64,000 nt of DNA from assembly GCA_964202965.1 (NCBI GenBank), contig CAXNKG010000011.1, forward strand, positions 1-64,000. The letters run 5' to 3'. Below the pieces are notes generated by a model. That model worked only from the letters and a program-made list of their open reading frames with translations. It was not told the DNA's origin and did not search any database. The translations under genes and the position numbers were made by a program. Every line of letters begins with the position of its first letter. Within the stretch, counting starts at the first letter, position 1. Of this stretch, positions 26,887 through 35,716 are shown in pieces. Source of the stretch: CAXNKG01 sp964202965 (GTDB lineage Bacteria > Acidobacteriota > Vicinamibacteria > Vicinamibacterales > UBA2999).

Positions 26887-27285
26887 ATGAGACGTTTTGT
26901 GGCGGCACTGCTGATGGCTGGCGTATGCGCGCTTGCGCCGGCGGTGTCCGCCCATCATTCGTTTCCGGGCACGTACCTTGAGAATCGGACCGTCACGATC
27001 GAAGGTGAGCTGGTCCAGATCGTCTTCCGCAATCCCCATTCATTCGTACAGGTCATGGTGCAGGAGCGCGGCGCGCGCGTGCGCTATGACGTGGAATGGG
27101 TGGGTGCCGGTGAATTGGTTCGCGACGGCATTACGGGTACCACGCTGAAGCAGGGCGACCGCGTGGTCATCAGCGGGATGCCTGGCGCCAGCGCCGGCGA
27201 CCATCGCGTGCGGATGGCAAGCCTGCGGCGCGTGAAGGACGGACTCGGCTGGAAGATGCCGCCCGGCCGACGGATGATGAAATAG
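26887..27285 (+). CDS. DUF6152-like exported protein
   Basis: The 132-aa protein has signal peptide RRFVAALLMAGVCALAPAVSA and then HHSF at the mature N-terminus. It continues with TVTIEGELVQIVFRNPHSFV and GDRVVISGMPG, a compact beta-barrel pattern typical of the DUF6152 group. ATG 26887 is preceded by GGGAAG and gives a standard signal peptide; ATG 26866 is in frame. Function is unknown; the His pair may bind metal. Confidence 0.75.
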   Translation: MRRFVAALLMAGVCALAPAVSAHHSFPGTYLENRTVTIEGELVQIVFRNPHSFVQVMVQERGARVRYDVEWVGAGELVRDGITGTTLKQGDRVVISGMPGASAGDHRVRMASLRRVKDGLGWKMPPGRRMMK

Positions 27286-27289
27286 GAAG

Positions 27290-27331
27290 GCTCTGGGCTC
27301 TGGGCTCAGGGCTTTAGGCTTTAGGCTTTAG
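27290..27331. repeat. Six exact 7-nt tandem units across a stop codon
   Basis: The units are gctctgg x2, gctcagg, then gctttag x3, with no spacer. The array fills the gap between the DUF6152-like gene and the convergent lipoprotein gene. It includes the latter's stop codon (TAA, plus-strand tta at 27328-27330). Different unit versions are grouped, as expected for stepwise slippage duplication. Confidence 0.92.
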
Positions 27332-28560
27332 GGAAGCTGGGCCACGGCCGTCATCATCTGCAGCTGCCCCGTCGCCTCGTCGCTGTCCGTCCACGCAAAC
27401 AGTACCGTTGCTCCCTGAATCGCCATGCGCGGGTAGCCGCTCGCGCGGCCTCCGCTGACCGGCGCCACGTTGATCGGTCCCGACTTCGCCCCGGTGCGGT
27501 CGATGCGGCGTACGCGGAAGTCGGCTGCACCTTCGGCGTATTCCACCCACGAGGCCAGCGCGGACCCATCCGCCAGTAACTCGACATCGACACGTCCGAG
27601 CGACCCGCGATCGTCGATCCTGACCGGCGTCGTCCATGTGCGCCCCGCGTCGCTCGAGAAGGCGGCGTAGGCCTGCCCCACGTCGTTCTTGACGGTGAAC
27701 CAGGCGGCGGCCACGTCGCGGCCACGTGCGCTCAGCATCGGACCGTTGACGGGGCAGATATCGAGCTGCCAGTTGTCATTGAAGACGGGCGAGGGGGTGG
27801 TCCATGTGCTGCCCTCGAGGCGCGACACGGCAATGTCCCGGACTTCCGTGTCGCTCCGATCGCGGAAGCCGGTGATCACGCCGTCAGACGTGGTCACCGT
27901 CGCCGTCGGGCAACACTCGCACACCTTGTGATCCACTTCGACATCGGCGATCTGCTTCCACCCGGCGTCGAACGCGGCGTAGCGAAGGGTCATCGTTCCC
28001 GTGGCGGGGTCGTCAAAATCGAACTCGCTGTTGCGCCCGTCGAGCCACAGCACGCCCGCGGTGCTGCCGGGCAGCTCGACGAGCGAGGCGAACCCGTGCT
28101 GCGTCTGCGTGTTGTCGTGATGCGGCAGGAACGACGGCGACCAGGTCTTGCCCGCATCCTTCGAATACGCGAGACGCAGGTTGTAGGCCTCGAGGAACGG
28201 GTCGAGCTGCTGAAGCCACTGCGCCACGTACGTGCCGTTGGCCAGCTTCATGACGGCGGGCACATCGGCGTAGCTCAGGAACCAGTCGTCGCCGGACGCC
28301 GCGGTGACAGGACTCGTCCAGCCGGCGCCGCTGCGCTCGGCGTACTTCAGAAACGTCGTCTTGCCCTCTCGCTCGACCCAGCTGAGGACGACGCCGCCCT
28401 GCGAGGCGACGAACTGCGGTTCGCTGCTGTTGGCGCCCGAGGGGGCGGCCACTCGCTGAACCGTCATGGTCCATTCAGCGGGATCAGCGGGCCGCGAGCA
28501 CGCGATCGACAGACCGACACATGCAGCCGCCAACACCGTGAACCCTGTGCGTAATGCCAT
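27328..28560 (-). CDS. Exported sialidase-like propeller lipoprotein with CECC motif (paralogue 1)
   Basis: The 410-aa protein (ATG 28560) has a lipoprotein signal (VLAAACVGLSIACS). A BNR/sialidase-type propeller follows: LRLAYSKDAGKTWSPSF and AYAAFSSDAGRTWTTPVRI are Asp-box blades. A conserved cysteine cluster VDHKVCECCPTATV lies mid-protein, with ICPVNGP downstream. No sialidase catalytic triad is evident. A paralogue of equal length lies at 29336-30568, on the other side of a TSUP transporter. The cysteine cluster and location suggest metal (copper) or sulfur chemistry at the cell surface. Confidence 0.8.
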   Translation of the reverse strand: MALRTGFTVLAAACVGLSIACSRPADPAEWTMTVQRVAAPSGANSSEPQFVASQGGVVLSWVEREGKTTFLKYAERSGAGWTSPVTAASGDDWFLSYADVPAVMKLANGTYVAQWLQQLDPFLEAYNLRLAYSKDAGKTWSPSFLPHHDNTQTQHGFASLVELPGSTAGVLWLDGRNSEFDFDDPATGTMTLRYAAFDAGWKQIADVEVDHKVCECCPTATVTTSDGVITGFRDRSDTEVRDIAVSRLEGSTWTTPSPVFNDNWQLDICPVNGPMLSARGRDVAAAWFTVKNDVGQAYAAFSSDAGRTWTTPVRIDDRGSLGRVDVELLADGSALASWVEYAEGAADFRVRRIDRTGAKSGPINVAPVSGGRASGYPRMAIQGATVLFAWTDSDEATGQLQMMTAVAQLP

Positions 28561-28591
28561 GGTTGTGTGCCGCACAGCATACCATCGGGGC

Positions 28592-29323
28592 ATGGTCGAC
28601 ACGCTCATCCTGCTGGCGGCGGTTGCCGGTGGCGTCGTGGCCTCTGTCGCGGGCTTCGGCATCGGCAGTCTGGTGACGCCGGTGCTGGCGTGGCAGCTGG
28701 ATGCGAAGCTCGCGGTAGCCGCGGTGTCGATCCCGCACGTCGTCGGCACGGCGGTCCGCTTCTGGCGGCTCGGCGGACGCGTCGACCGGCGCGTCCTCGT
28801 GAGTTTCGGCGTGATGAGCGCCGCGGGTGGGTTGGTGGGAGCGCTGCTGCAGGAGCGGGCCACCACGCCCGCGCTGCTGGTGTTGTTCGGCGGTCTGCTC
28901 CTGTTCTCGTCAGCGGCGGAGCTCACCGGATTCGGGCGGCGCATGCAGTTCGGCGGCGCGCTGGCATGGATCGCCGGCGCCTTGTCCGGCCTGCTCGGCG
29001 GTCTCGTGGGCAACCAGGGTGGGATTCGATCGGCGGCGCTCCTGGGTGTCGACCTCCCGAAGCACGCCTTCGTGACGACGGCGACGGCTGTGGCCTTGAT
29101 GGTCGACGCGGCACGCGTCCCGGTCTATCTGTGGTTCATGGGCGATGAGATCCGTCAGCTCGCTACGCCGATCGTGCTGGCGACGGCGGGGGTCGTGCTC
29201 GGGACGCTCGCCGGCCTGCAGCTGCTCGACCGGATTCCCGAGCGAGCGTTCCGCCGCGTCGTGGCACTGGTGCTTGCCGTCCTCGGCGGGGCCATGCTTC
29301 TCCGCGGCCTCGCCGGCTCGTGA
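28592..29323 (+). CDS. TSUP family (TauE/SafE) membrane transporter
   Basis: The 243-aa protein is mostly hydrophobic with about 8 membrane segments. It has the TSUP repeat pattern: ASVAGFGIGSLVTPVL in the first half, GALSGLLGGLVGNQGGIRSA in the second. The family moves sulfite, sulfoacetate or other small anions and some metals. ATG 28592 has TACCAT ending 6 nt upstream. It is divergent from one CECC lipoprotein (31 bp) and precedes the other by 12 bp. Confidence 0.88.
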   Translation: MVDTLILLAAVAGGVVASVAGFGIGSLVTPVLAWQLDAKLAVAAVSIPHVVGTAVRFWRLGGRVDRRVLVSFGVMSAAGGLVGALLQERATTPALLVLFGGLLLFSSAAELTGFGRRMQFGGALAWIAGALSGLLGGLVGNQGGIRSAALLGVDLPKHAFVTTATAVALMVDAARVPVYLWFMGDEIRQLATPIVLATAGVVLGTLAGLQLLDRIPERAFRRVVALVLAVLGGAMLLRGLAGS

Positions 29324-29335
29324 CGGATCACCTCT

Positions 29336-30568
29336 ATGATTGAGGACGTGCTGTACGTCCTTGCGCTCCTCGCGGCAGTCGCGGCCGTCTCATGTGGGAC
29401 TCCGAAGCCGGCCGACTGGACAGTTGACGTCGAAGGCCTGGAATCTCCGGCGGGACCACACAGCAGCGAACCGCAGCTCGCGGTGTCGGATCGGGGCGTG
29501 CTCGTGAGCTGGCTCGAACATGCCGGCGACACGGTCGCACTGAAGTTCGCGGAGCGCACCAGCTCCGGATGGACGGAGCCTCTGACGGCGGCGTCCGGCA
29601 GTGACTGGTTCCTGAGCTACGCCGACGTGCCGTCAGTCATGCGGAAAGCGAACGGGACGCTGGTCGCCCAGTGGCTTCGCAATACCGACGTCAAGGTCGA
29701 AGGGTACGACCTGCTGCTCTCGTACTCGACCGACAACGGGAAGACCTGGGCACAGCCCTTTACGCCTCATCACGACGGCACTCGCTTTCAACACGGCTTT
29801 GCCTCGTTCATGGAGCTGCCGGGAGATGGACTCGGCGTGATCTGGCTGGACGGCCGCAACAGCGAGTTCTTCGACAACGATCCCGCGAGCGGGACGATGA
29901 CGCTGCGGTATGCGGCGTTCGACGCACAGTGGAAGCAGACCGCGGACAGCGAGATCGATCACAACGTCTGCGAGTGCTGCTCGACCGCCGCTGCCGTCAC
30001 GGCGGACGGTCCGCTGGTGGTGTACCGCGACCACACCGACAAGGAAATTCGCGACATCGCCACGTCGCGTCTCGTCGGTGGAAAGTGGACGCCAGAGGCG
30101 ATCGTTCACGACGACAACTGGGAACTCTACGCCTGCCCGGTGAACGGGCCCGCCGTGGCGGTGCGCGGGCAGCAGGCTGTCGTGACGTGGTTCACGGTAG
30201 AAGCCGATCTCGGTCAGGCCTACGCCGCGTTCTCCAGTGACGCCGGCCAGACATGGGGTACGCCCATCCGCCTGGACGACGGCGGCTCGCTCGGGCGCGT
30301 CGACGTTGAGTTACTGGACGACGGCTCTGCGGTCGCGTCGTGGGTGGAATACCTCAAGGAATCGTCGGAACTGCGACTGCGTGTGATTAACCCGGAGGGG
30401 GCGCGATCGGCCCCCGTCACGGTCGCGGCCGTCGGTGGCGGCAGGGCGGCAGGTTTCCCTCGCATGGCCCGCGACGGCGACGAGCTCGTGTTTGCCTGGA
30501 GTGCGGTTCCTCCCGGGGGCGCCGCGGATGCGCTTCGGATCTACACGGCTACAGCGACGCTCCCGTAA
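29336..30568 (+). CDS. Exported sialidase-like propeller lipoprotein with CECC motif (paralogue 2)
   Basis: The 410-aa protein is a close paralogue of the one at 27328-28560. Shared features are FLSYADVPSVMRKANGTLVA, LLLSYSTDNGKTWAQPF, VIWLDGRNSEF, DHNVCECCSTAAAV and ACPVNGPA. It ends a lipoprotein signal at AAVAAVSCG. An alternative GTG start at 29348 is attractive because TATGAT (29335-29340) would be its -10 box, and it removes two acidic residues from the signal n-region. It lies directly before the copper ATPase gene (8 bp). Confidence 0.8.
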   Translation: MIEDVLYVLALLAAVAAVSCGTPKPADWTVDVEGLESPAGPHSSEPQLAVSDRGVLVSWLEHAGDTVALKFAERTSSGWTEPLTAASGSDWFLSYADVPSVMRKANGTLVAQWLRNTDVKVEGYDLLLSYSTDNGKTWAQPFTPHHDGTRFQHGFASFMELPGDGLGVIWLDGRNSEFFDNDPASGTMTLRYAAFDAQWKQTADSEIDHNVCECCSTAAAVTADGPLVVYRDHTDKEIRDIATSRLVGGKWTPEAIVHDDNWELYACPVNGPAVAVRGQQAVVTWFTVEADLGQAYAAFSSDAGQTWGTPIRLDDGGSLGRVDVELLDDGSAVASWVEYLKESSELRLRVINPEGARSAPVTVAAVGGGRAAGFPRMARDGDELVFAWSAVPPGGAADALRIYTATATLP

Positions 30569-30576
30569 CGTCCGCC

Positions 30577-32922
30577 ATGGCACGTCAGTTACCGGTCATG
30601 CAACACCACCTCGATCCCCCTTCGGCCACGGGTGAGCGGGATCCGGCGTGCGGCATGACGGTTGTGCCCGCCAGGGCCGCGGGGCACCACACGCACGCAG
30701 GACACACCTACTACTTCTGCGGCAAGAGCTGTCACGAGAAATTCAAAGCCGATCCGGAGCGATTCGTCGGCAAGGCTGAAGCACCGGTCGTAGAGGCGCC
30801 ACCCGGCGCCATGTGGACCTGCCCGATGCATCCGGACGTCGTGCGCGACGGGCCCGGGTCCTGCCCGATCTGCGGCATGGCGCTCGAGCCGATGATACCG
30901 ACGCTCGACGAGGGCCCGAATCACGAACTGATCGACATGTCGCGCCGGTTCTGGACGAGCGCAGCGCTGTCAATCCCGCTGCTGATCGTGGCGATGGGGG
31001 ATTACATTCCGGGGCGGCCGCTCGAAGGCCTTCTGTCGCCGCGCGCGATGGGGTGGCTGGAACTCGCGCTCGCCACGCCGGTCTGCGTATGGGGTGCCTG
31101 GCCCTTCTTCGTCCGCGGCTGGGCGTCGATCGTCAATCGCAGTCTCAATATGTTCACGCTGATCGCCCTCGGCGTGTCGGTGTCGTACATCTTCAGCGTT
31201 GTTGCGACGCTCTTTCCTGATCTGTTTCCCGCCGGCTTTCGTGATGAACATGGCGGGGTTGGCGTCTACTTCGAAGTCGCCGCCGTCATCGTCACCCTGA
31301 TTCTTCTGGGCCAGGTGCTGGAACTGCGCGCGCGCAGCCAGACAGGCACGGCGATCAAGAAGCTGCTTGGACTGGCCGCGAAGTCGGCGCGCCGGCTGCG
31401 TGACGACGGCACCGAGGAAGACGTGCCGCTCGAAGCCGTACATGTGGGCGATCGCCTGCGGATCCGGCCCGGGGAGAAGGTGCCGGTCGACGGCGTCGTC
31501 ATCGACGGCGCCAGCGCGGTGGACGAGTCGATGGTCAGTGGCGAACCGATTCCCGTCGAGAAGCACGCGGGCGACCGCGTCGTCGGCGCCACGATCAACG
31601 GTACCGGCGCGCTGGTTATGCGTGCCGACAAGGTTGGCGCCGACACGCTCCTGTCCCGCATCGTGGCGATGGTGGCCGAGGCGCAGCGCAGCCGGGCCCC
31701 CATTCAAAGACTCGCCGACGTCGTGTCCGGGTACTTCGTGCCGGTCGTCATCGCGGTCGCGGTCGTCACCTTTGGTGTCTGGGCCACGGCAGGGCCGGAG
31801 CCGCGCTTGGCGCTGGCGCTCGTGAATGCGGTGGCGGTGCTCATCATTGCGTGCCCCTGCGCCCTTGGTCTGGCCACGCCTCTCTCGATCATGGTCGCGA
31901 CCGGCCGCGGCGCGACGATGGGGATTCTCTTCAAGAATGCCGAAGCGATCGAAGTGCTTCGGCAGGTCGACACGCTGGTCGTCGACAAGACGGGCACCCT
32001 GACGGAAGGGAAGCCGCGTCTCGTGTCGGTGATCCCGGCGGCGGGCGGCGACGAGGGGGCCCTTCTACGTCTGGCGGCAAGCCTCGAGCGCGGCAGCGAG
32101 CACCCGCTTGCGGCGGCGATCGTCAACGGCGCGCGGCAGCGCGGCGCCAGCCTCGTGGAGGCACGGGATTTTGCGAGCGTGACGGGCAGAGGCGTGAAAG
32201 GTACCGTCGACGACCGGCCGGTGGCGCTCGGCAACCGTGCTCTGATGTCCGATCTGGGCGTCGAGCTCGGCGCGCTCGGGGTGCAGGCCGAAGCGCTGCG
32301 GAGCGAAGGGCAGACCGTGATGTTTGTCGCGGTGGAGGCGACGCTGGCAGGTATCGTCGGCGTCGCGGATCCCGTCAAGGACAGCACGCCGGAGGCCATT
32401 CGAACCCTCCACGACGAAGGGATACGCATCGTCATGCTGACCGGCGACAGCCGGACGACGGCGGAGGCGGTGGCGCGCACGCTGGCAATCGACGAGGTGA
32501 TCGCGGAAGTGCTGCCGGATCAGAAGGTGGACGTCGTCAAGCGTCTCCAGGCCGAGGGGCATGTCGTGGCGATGGCCGGCGACGGGATCAACGACGCGCC
32601 GGCCCTCGCGCAGGCCAACGTTGGCATTGCGATGGGGACGGGCACGGACGTGGCGATGGAAAGCGCGGCCGTCACGCTGGTGAAGGGCGACCTGCGTGGC
32701 ATCGCGCGTGCACACCGGCTCAGTCACGCGACGATGCGCAACATCAAGCAGAACCTGTTCTTTGCGTTCGTCTATAACTCGGCCGGCGTGCCGGTGGCGG
32801 CGGGCGTGCTGTATCCGTTCTTCGGCCTGCTGCTCTCGCCCATCATCGCTGCCGCCGCGATGAGCTTCAGTTCCGTGTCGGTGATAGGGAATGCGCTGCG
32901 ACTGCGTCGCGCAGCGCTGTGA
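30577..32922 (+). CDS. copA: Cu(I)/Ag(I)-translocating P1B-type ATPase
   Basis: The 781-aa heavy-metal ATPase begins with an N-terminal YHS-type domain (ERDPACGMTVVP, TYYFCGKSCHEKF), then a metal-binding MWTCPMHPDVVRDGPGSCPICGMAL segment read across residues about 83-107. The transmembrane metal site ACPCALGLATP is near residue 424, the phosphorylation motif DKTGTLTEGKP near 469, the HP motif in GSEHPLAAA and the hinge GDGINDAPAL near 668. It lacks an N-terminal HMA CxxC domain and resembles SilP/CopA-type exporters. It probably pumps Cu+ or Ag+ out of the cytoplasm. The surrounding exported proteins fit copper handling. Confidence 0.93.
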   Translation: MARQLPVMQHHLDPPSATGERDPACGMTVVPARAAGHHTHAGHTYYFCGKSCHEKFKADPERFVGKAEAPVVEAPPGAMWTCPMHPDVVRDGPGSCPICGMALEPMIPTLDEGPNHELIDMSRRFWTSAALSIPLLIVAMGDYIPGRPLEGLLSPRAMGWLELALATPVCVWGAWPFFVRGWASIVNRSLNMFTLIALGVSVSYIFSVVATLFPDLFPAGFRDEHGGVGVYFEVAAVIVTLILLGQVLELRARSQTGTAIKKLLGLAAKSARRLRDDGTEEDVPLEAVHVGDRLRIRPGEKVPVDGVVIDGASAVDESMVSGEPIPVEKHAGDRVVGATINGTGALVMRADKVGADTLLSRIVAMVAEAQRSRAPIQRLADVVSGYFVPVVIAVAVVTFGVWATAGPEPRLALALVNAVAVLIIACPCALGLATPLSIMVATGRGATMGILFKNAEAIEVLRQVDTLVVDKTGTLTEGKPRLVSVIPAAGGDEGALLRLAASLERGSEHPLAAAIVNGARQRGASLVEARDFASVTGRGVKGTVDDRPVALGNRALMSDLGVELGALGVQAEALRSEGQTVMFVAVEATLAGIVGVADPVKDSTPEAIRTLHDEGIRIVMLTGDSRTTAEAVARTLAIDEVIAEVLPDQKVDVVKRLQAEGHVVAMAGDGINDAPALAQANVGIAMGTGTDVAMESAAVTLVKGDLRGIARAHRLSHATMRNIKQNLFFAFVYNSAGVPVAAGVLYPFFGLLLSPIIAAAAMSFSSVSVIGNALRLRRAAL

Positions 32923-32966
32923 GGAGCGGAACATGCCACAACAAGCGGGGGTGTAATGGAACTGGC

Positions 32967-32972
32967 TATACT
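32967..32972 (+). promoter_or_regulatory. Candidate -10 box for the 32990 gene
   Basis: TATACT lies 17 nt before ATG 32990 in the 67-bp gap after copA. The sequence between has gtagtagt but no clear operator. Weak evidence. Confidence 0.3.
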
Positions 32973-32989
32973 GCGTTGTAGTAGTCAGG

Positions 32990-33349
32990 ATGGCTCATCT
33001 CATTGCCCTCGTGTTGGTGTTCGGCCTCAGTGGCCTGCCTGCGGGCAGCCTGTTGTGCGGCCTCTCGTGCGCCCCTGAAGAGACAGCCGCGCCAAGCTGC
33101 CACGAGCATGGCGGCAGCGATGACGGCGCGCCGGCGATGCACGGCGTTCACCTCTGCGATCAGGATGCCGTCACGGTACCGATGATCGGGTCGCCCGCTT
33201 TCTCGATCACCGTCGCTGATTTCGCGGCCTCGCACATACAGTCGCATCTCTCGCTGCCTGAGCGCGTGGCCGTCTCCCACGCGTGGGAGCTCCCTCCCGG
33301 TGTTCCTTCCGGCCCTCTTCCCGCCTCACGATCAGTTCTCCGCGTCTGA
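32990..33349 (+). CDS. Small Cys/His-rich exported protein, metal-island member
   Basis: The 119-aa protein starts with a hydrophobic segment (LIALVLVFGLSGLPAGSLL). A Cys/His/Met-rich stretch follows: CGLSCAPEETAAPSCHEHGG and PAMHGVHLCDQD. The second half is ordinary. Position after copA and the metal-ligand-rich region suggest a periplasmic copper-binding protein. No family is recognised. Confidence 0.6.
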   Translation: MAHLIALVLVFGLSGLPAGSLLCGLSCAPEETAAPSCHEHGGSDDGAPAMHGVHLCDQDAVTVPMIGSPAFSITVADFAASHIQSHLSLPERVAVSHAWELPPGVPSGPLPASRSVLRV

Positions 33350-33396
33350 TCCCGCTCCGTCGCCGCAGACCATCACATGTCTGGAGGAGTGGGTAT

Positions 33397-34731
33397 ATGT
33401 CCACGCGTTGTGCATCTCGACTTTCGATCGCGATTGGTCTAACCGTTCTTGTCGCTGCTGGCGCTTCCGCGCAGGAAGCCACGCCGCAGCATCAGCACCC
33501 CGCGCCGGCGGAACCGGCGGCGCCGGTCCAGCACGAACACCAGGACAGTGCAGCCACCAGCTTGTTCGCTTCCCGGGAAGCGTCGGGTACCGCCTGGTTG
33601 CCAGACGTGACCCCGATGTTCGGCATTCATCGCCAGGCCGGTACGTGGGACACGATGCTCCACGGCAATGGGTTCGTGCAGCTGCTCCACGAAGCGGCGC
33701 CCGAACATCGGGGGGCCACGCAGCTGGGCAGCATCAACTGGATCATGGGCATGGCGCGCCGTCCGGTGGGCGCGGGCCGATTCGGCGTGCGCGCGATGAT
33801 GAGCCTCGAGCCGTGGACGATTGGCGGCTGCGGGTATCCGAATCTGCTGGCCACCGGCGAGTTCTGCGACGGCGACAGCATCCACGACAAGCAGCATCCG
33901 CACGATCTGTTCATGGAAGTCGCCGCGGAGTACGAGCGGCCACTCAGCTCCACCCTGCGCTGGCAGCTCTATGGCGGCCTGGCGGGCGAGCCCGCCCTCG
34001 GGCCGCCGGGATTTCCGCACCGGATATCGGCCATGCCGAACCCGCTTTCGCCGATCGCGCACCACTGGCTCGATGCGACGCACATCACGTTTGGCGTGCT
34101 GACGAGCGGCGTGTATACGAACCGTTGGAAGGCGGAGGCGTCGCTGTTCAACGGCAGGGAACCGGACGAACAGCGCTACGACTTCGACTTCGCTGCGCTC
34201 GATTCCGTCTCTGGCCGGTTTTCGGTGATGCCGTCGAGCAGGGTCGTCCTGCAGGTGTCCGCCGGTCATCTGAACGACGCCGAACCGTCACACGAGAGTG
34301 GGCCCGGTATTGACGTGGACCGCGTGACGGCCTCCGCGACGTATCATCGCCGCCTGGGCGCGGCGGGCCTGTGGGCGGGCACCCTCGCATGGGGCGCGAA
34401 CCGTGAAGAGGGCGAAACGACCCACGGGCTGATCGCCGAATGGAGCGCGGCATTGACGGATCGCCACACGATATTCGGCAGGGGGGAATTGAACGGGAAA
34501 CCCGCGCATGACCTGCACATCCACGAATCCGGGGACGTGTTTACGGTGGGCAAGCTGCAGGGGGGCTATACGCACTACCTGCCGGCGCGCCATGGCCTGA
34601 CTCCCGGCATTGGCGGGACGCTCTCAGCGGCGATCGTCCCCGAGGCGCTCCAGCCACGTTACGGCGGCGTGGGCATCGGCGTCGGATTGTTTGTGACCAT
34701 CCGCCCCGCCAGCCACGCAATGGCGCCATGA
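33397..34731 (+). CDS. Outer-membrane-type protein of the metal island
   Basis: The 444-aa protein begins at ATG 33397, which has GGAGGAG at 33383-33389. A signal peptide (SIAIGLTVLVAAGASAQ) is followed by a His-rich linker (TPQHQHPAPAEPAAP, QHEHQDSA) and a long region of amphipathic strands ending GVGIGVGLFVTIRPAS. The HDKQHPHDLFMEVAAEYERP segment is also His-rich. The pattern suggests an outer-membrane barrel with a copper-binding N-terminus, comparable in plan, not clearly in sequence, to PcoB/CopB. Coupled by ATGA to the next gene. Confidence 0.7.
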   Translation: MSTRCASRLSIAIGLTVLVAAGASAQEATPQHQHPAPAEPAAPVQHEHQDSAATSLFASREASGTAWLPDVTPMFGIHRQAGTWDTMLHGNGFVQLLHEAAPEHRGATQLGSINWIMGMARRPVGAGRFGVRAMMSLEPWTIGGCGYPNLLATGEFCDGDSIHDKQHPHDLFMEVAAEYERPLSSTLRWQLYGGLAGEPALGPPGFPHRISAMPNPLSPIAHHWLDATHITFGVLTSGVYTNRWKAEASLFNGREPDEQRYDFDFAALDSVSGRFSVMPSSRVVLQVSAGHLNDAEPSHESGPGIDVDRVTASATYHRRLGAAGLWAGTLAWGANREEGETTHGLIAEWSAALTDRHTIFGRGELNGKPAHDLHIHESGDVFTVGKLQGGYTHYLPARHGLTPGIGGTLSAAIVPEALQPRYGGVGIGVGLFVTIRPASHAMAP

Positions 34732-35309
34732 CGACGGCGCTTCGCATGTTGCTCGGCTCCCTTCTGACGCTGGCGATCGCGGCCGCGATCGGATTCTGGT
34801 ACCTGCGGACGACGGGGTTGACCGCACGGGGCGAACCGTCGCCGCTGGAGGCGCGGGCCGCCAGGGCCGTGCGCGCCGTGGCCATTCCGGCACAGGCGCG
34901 CAACGTGCGGAATCCGGTCGCACCCTCAGCGCAGGCGCTCGCCGAGGGGCGCGCGCACTTTGCCGATCACTGTGCGAGCTGCCATGCGAATGACGGCAGC
35001 GGAAACGTTCAGATGGGACGCAACCTGTTTCCGAAGTCGCCCGACATGCGGCAGCCGGCCACGCAGAACCTGACCGATGGCGAACTGTTCTGGATTATCG
35101 AAAACGGCATCCGCTTCACAGGCATGCCGGGATGGTCCACCGGGGCACCAGAAGGCGAGGTCGCGACCTGGCATCTGGTCCACTTCCTCCGGCATCTTCC
35201 CGATCTGACCGCTGGCGAGATCGACGAGATGGAGGGGATGAACCCGCGTTCCCCCGTTGAAATCAGGCAGGAAATCGAGGCGGAGCGGTTCCTGTCGGGG
35301 CAGCCATGA
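34728..35309 (+). CDS. Membrane-anchored c-type cytochrome
   Basis: The 193-aa protein has an N-terminal membrane anchor (LLGSLLTLAIAAAIGFWYL) and one class I cytochrome c domain with HCASCHANDGSG and the probable distal Met in FTGMPGWS. The 4-bp overlap with the barrel protein gene implies coupled expression. It may give electrons to, or take them from, a copper redox step at the membrane; this is inferred from context. Confidence 0.85.
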   Translation: MTTALRMLLGSLLTLAIAAAIGFWYLRTTGLTARGEPSPLEARAARAVRAVAIPAQARNVRNPVAPSAQALAEGRAHFADHCASCHANDGSGNVQMGRNLFPKSPDMRQPATQNLTDGELFWIIENGIRFTGMPGWSTGAPEGEVATWHLVHFLRHLPDLTAGEIDEMEGMNPRSPVEIRQEIEAERFLSGQP

Positions 35310-35382
35310 CGGAACATTCAGGAACACGTCAGGTCTGAAACCGGTCCAGTAAGGTATCGTTAGTCAGAAGAGGGAACGACCG

Positions 35383-35715
35383 ATGATGAAGAACTTGCTC
35401 CTGAGCATCCTGGTGGCCGGTTTCATGACCACGTCAGGCACCCCAGGCACCCTGCTTGCCCACGACGGGCACGCGCACAAGGTCCTCGGGACGATTTCCG
35501 CCGTCCAGGCCAATCGCGTCGAGTTGAAGACGCCCGAAGGCAAGATGGTGACCGTGACGGTCAACGCCAAGACGACCTATGCGCGCGGCAAGCAGAAGGT
35601 CGATGCCAGCGTGCTCAAGGTCGGCGAAAGGATCGTGGCCGAGGTCGCGAGCGAGAAGGACATGATTGCGACGTCGGTGACCATGGCCGCCGCGGCGCCG
35701 GTCGCCGCTCGATAG
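35383..35715 (+). CDS. Exported DUF5666/CusF-like small protein
   Basis: The 110-aa protein has a signal peptide ending near GTLLAHDG, a mature N-terminus HDGHAHK, and a compact OB-like fold pattern (VLGTISAVQANRVELKTPEG, VTVNAKTTYARG, LKVGERIVAEV). DUF5666 and CusF-type proteins share this layout. The His-rich mature N-terminus in a copper island suggests periplasmic metal binding. An AGAGGGA ribosome-binding site precedes ATG 35383. Confidence 0.7.
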   Translation: MMKNLLLSILVAGFMTTSGTPGTLLAHDGHAHKVLGTISAVQANRVELKTPEGKMVTVTVNAKTTYARGKQKVDASVLKVGERIVAEVASEKDMIATSVTMAAAAPVAAR

Positions 35716-35716
35716 T

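Noticed and set aside
27328..30568. The two BNR-type proteins as true sialidases
   Set aside because: Asp-box blades are present, but I could not find the arginine triad, Tyr/Glu nucleophile pair or an FRIP motif.
32923..32989. A CopY/BlaI-type operator in front of the 32990 gene
   Set aside because: The gtagtagt sequence lacks the TACAnnTGTA symmetry.
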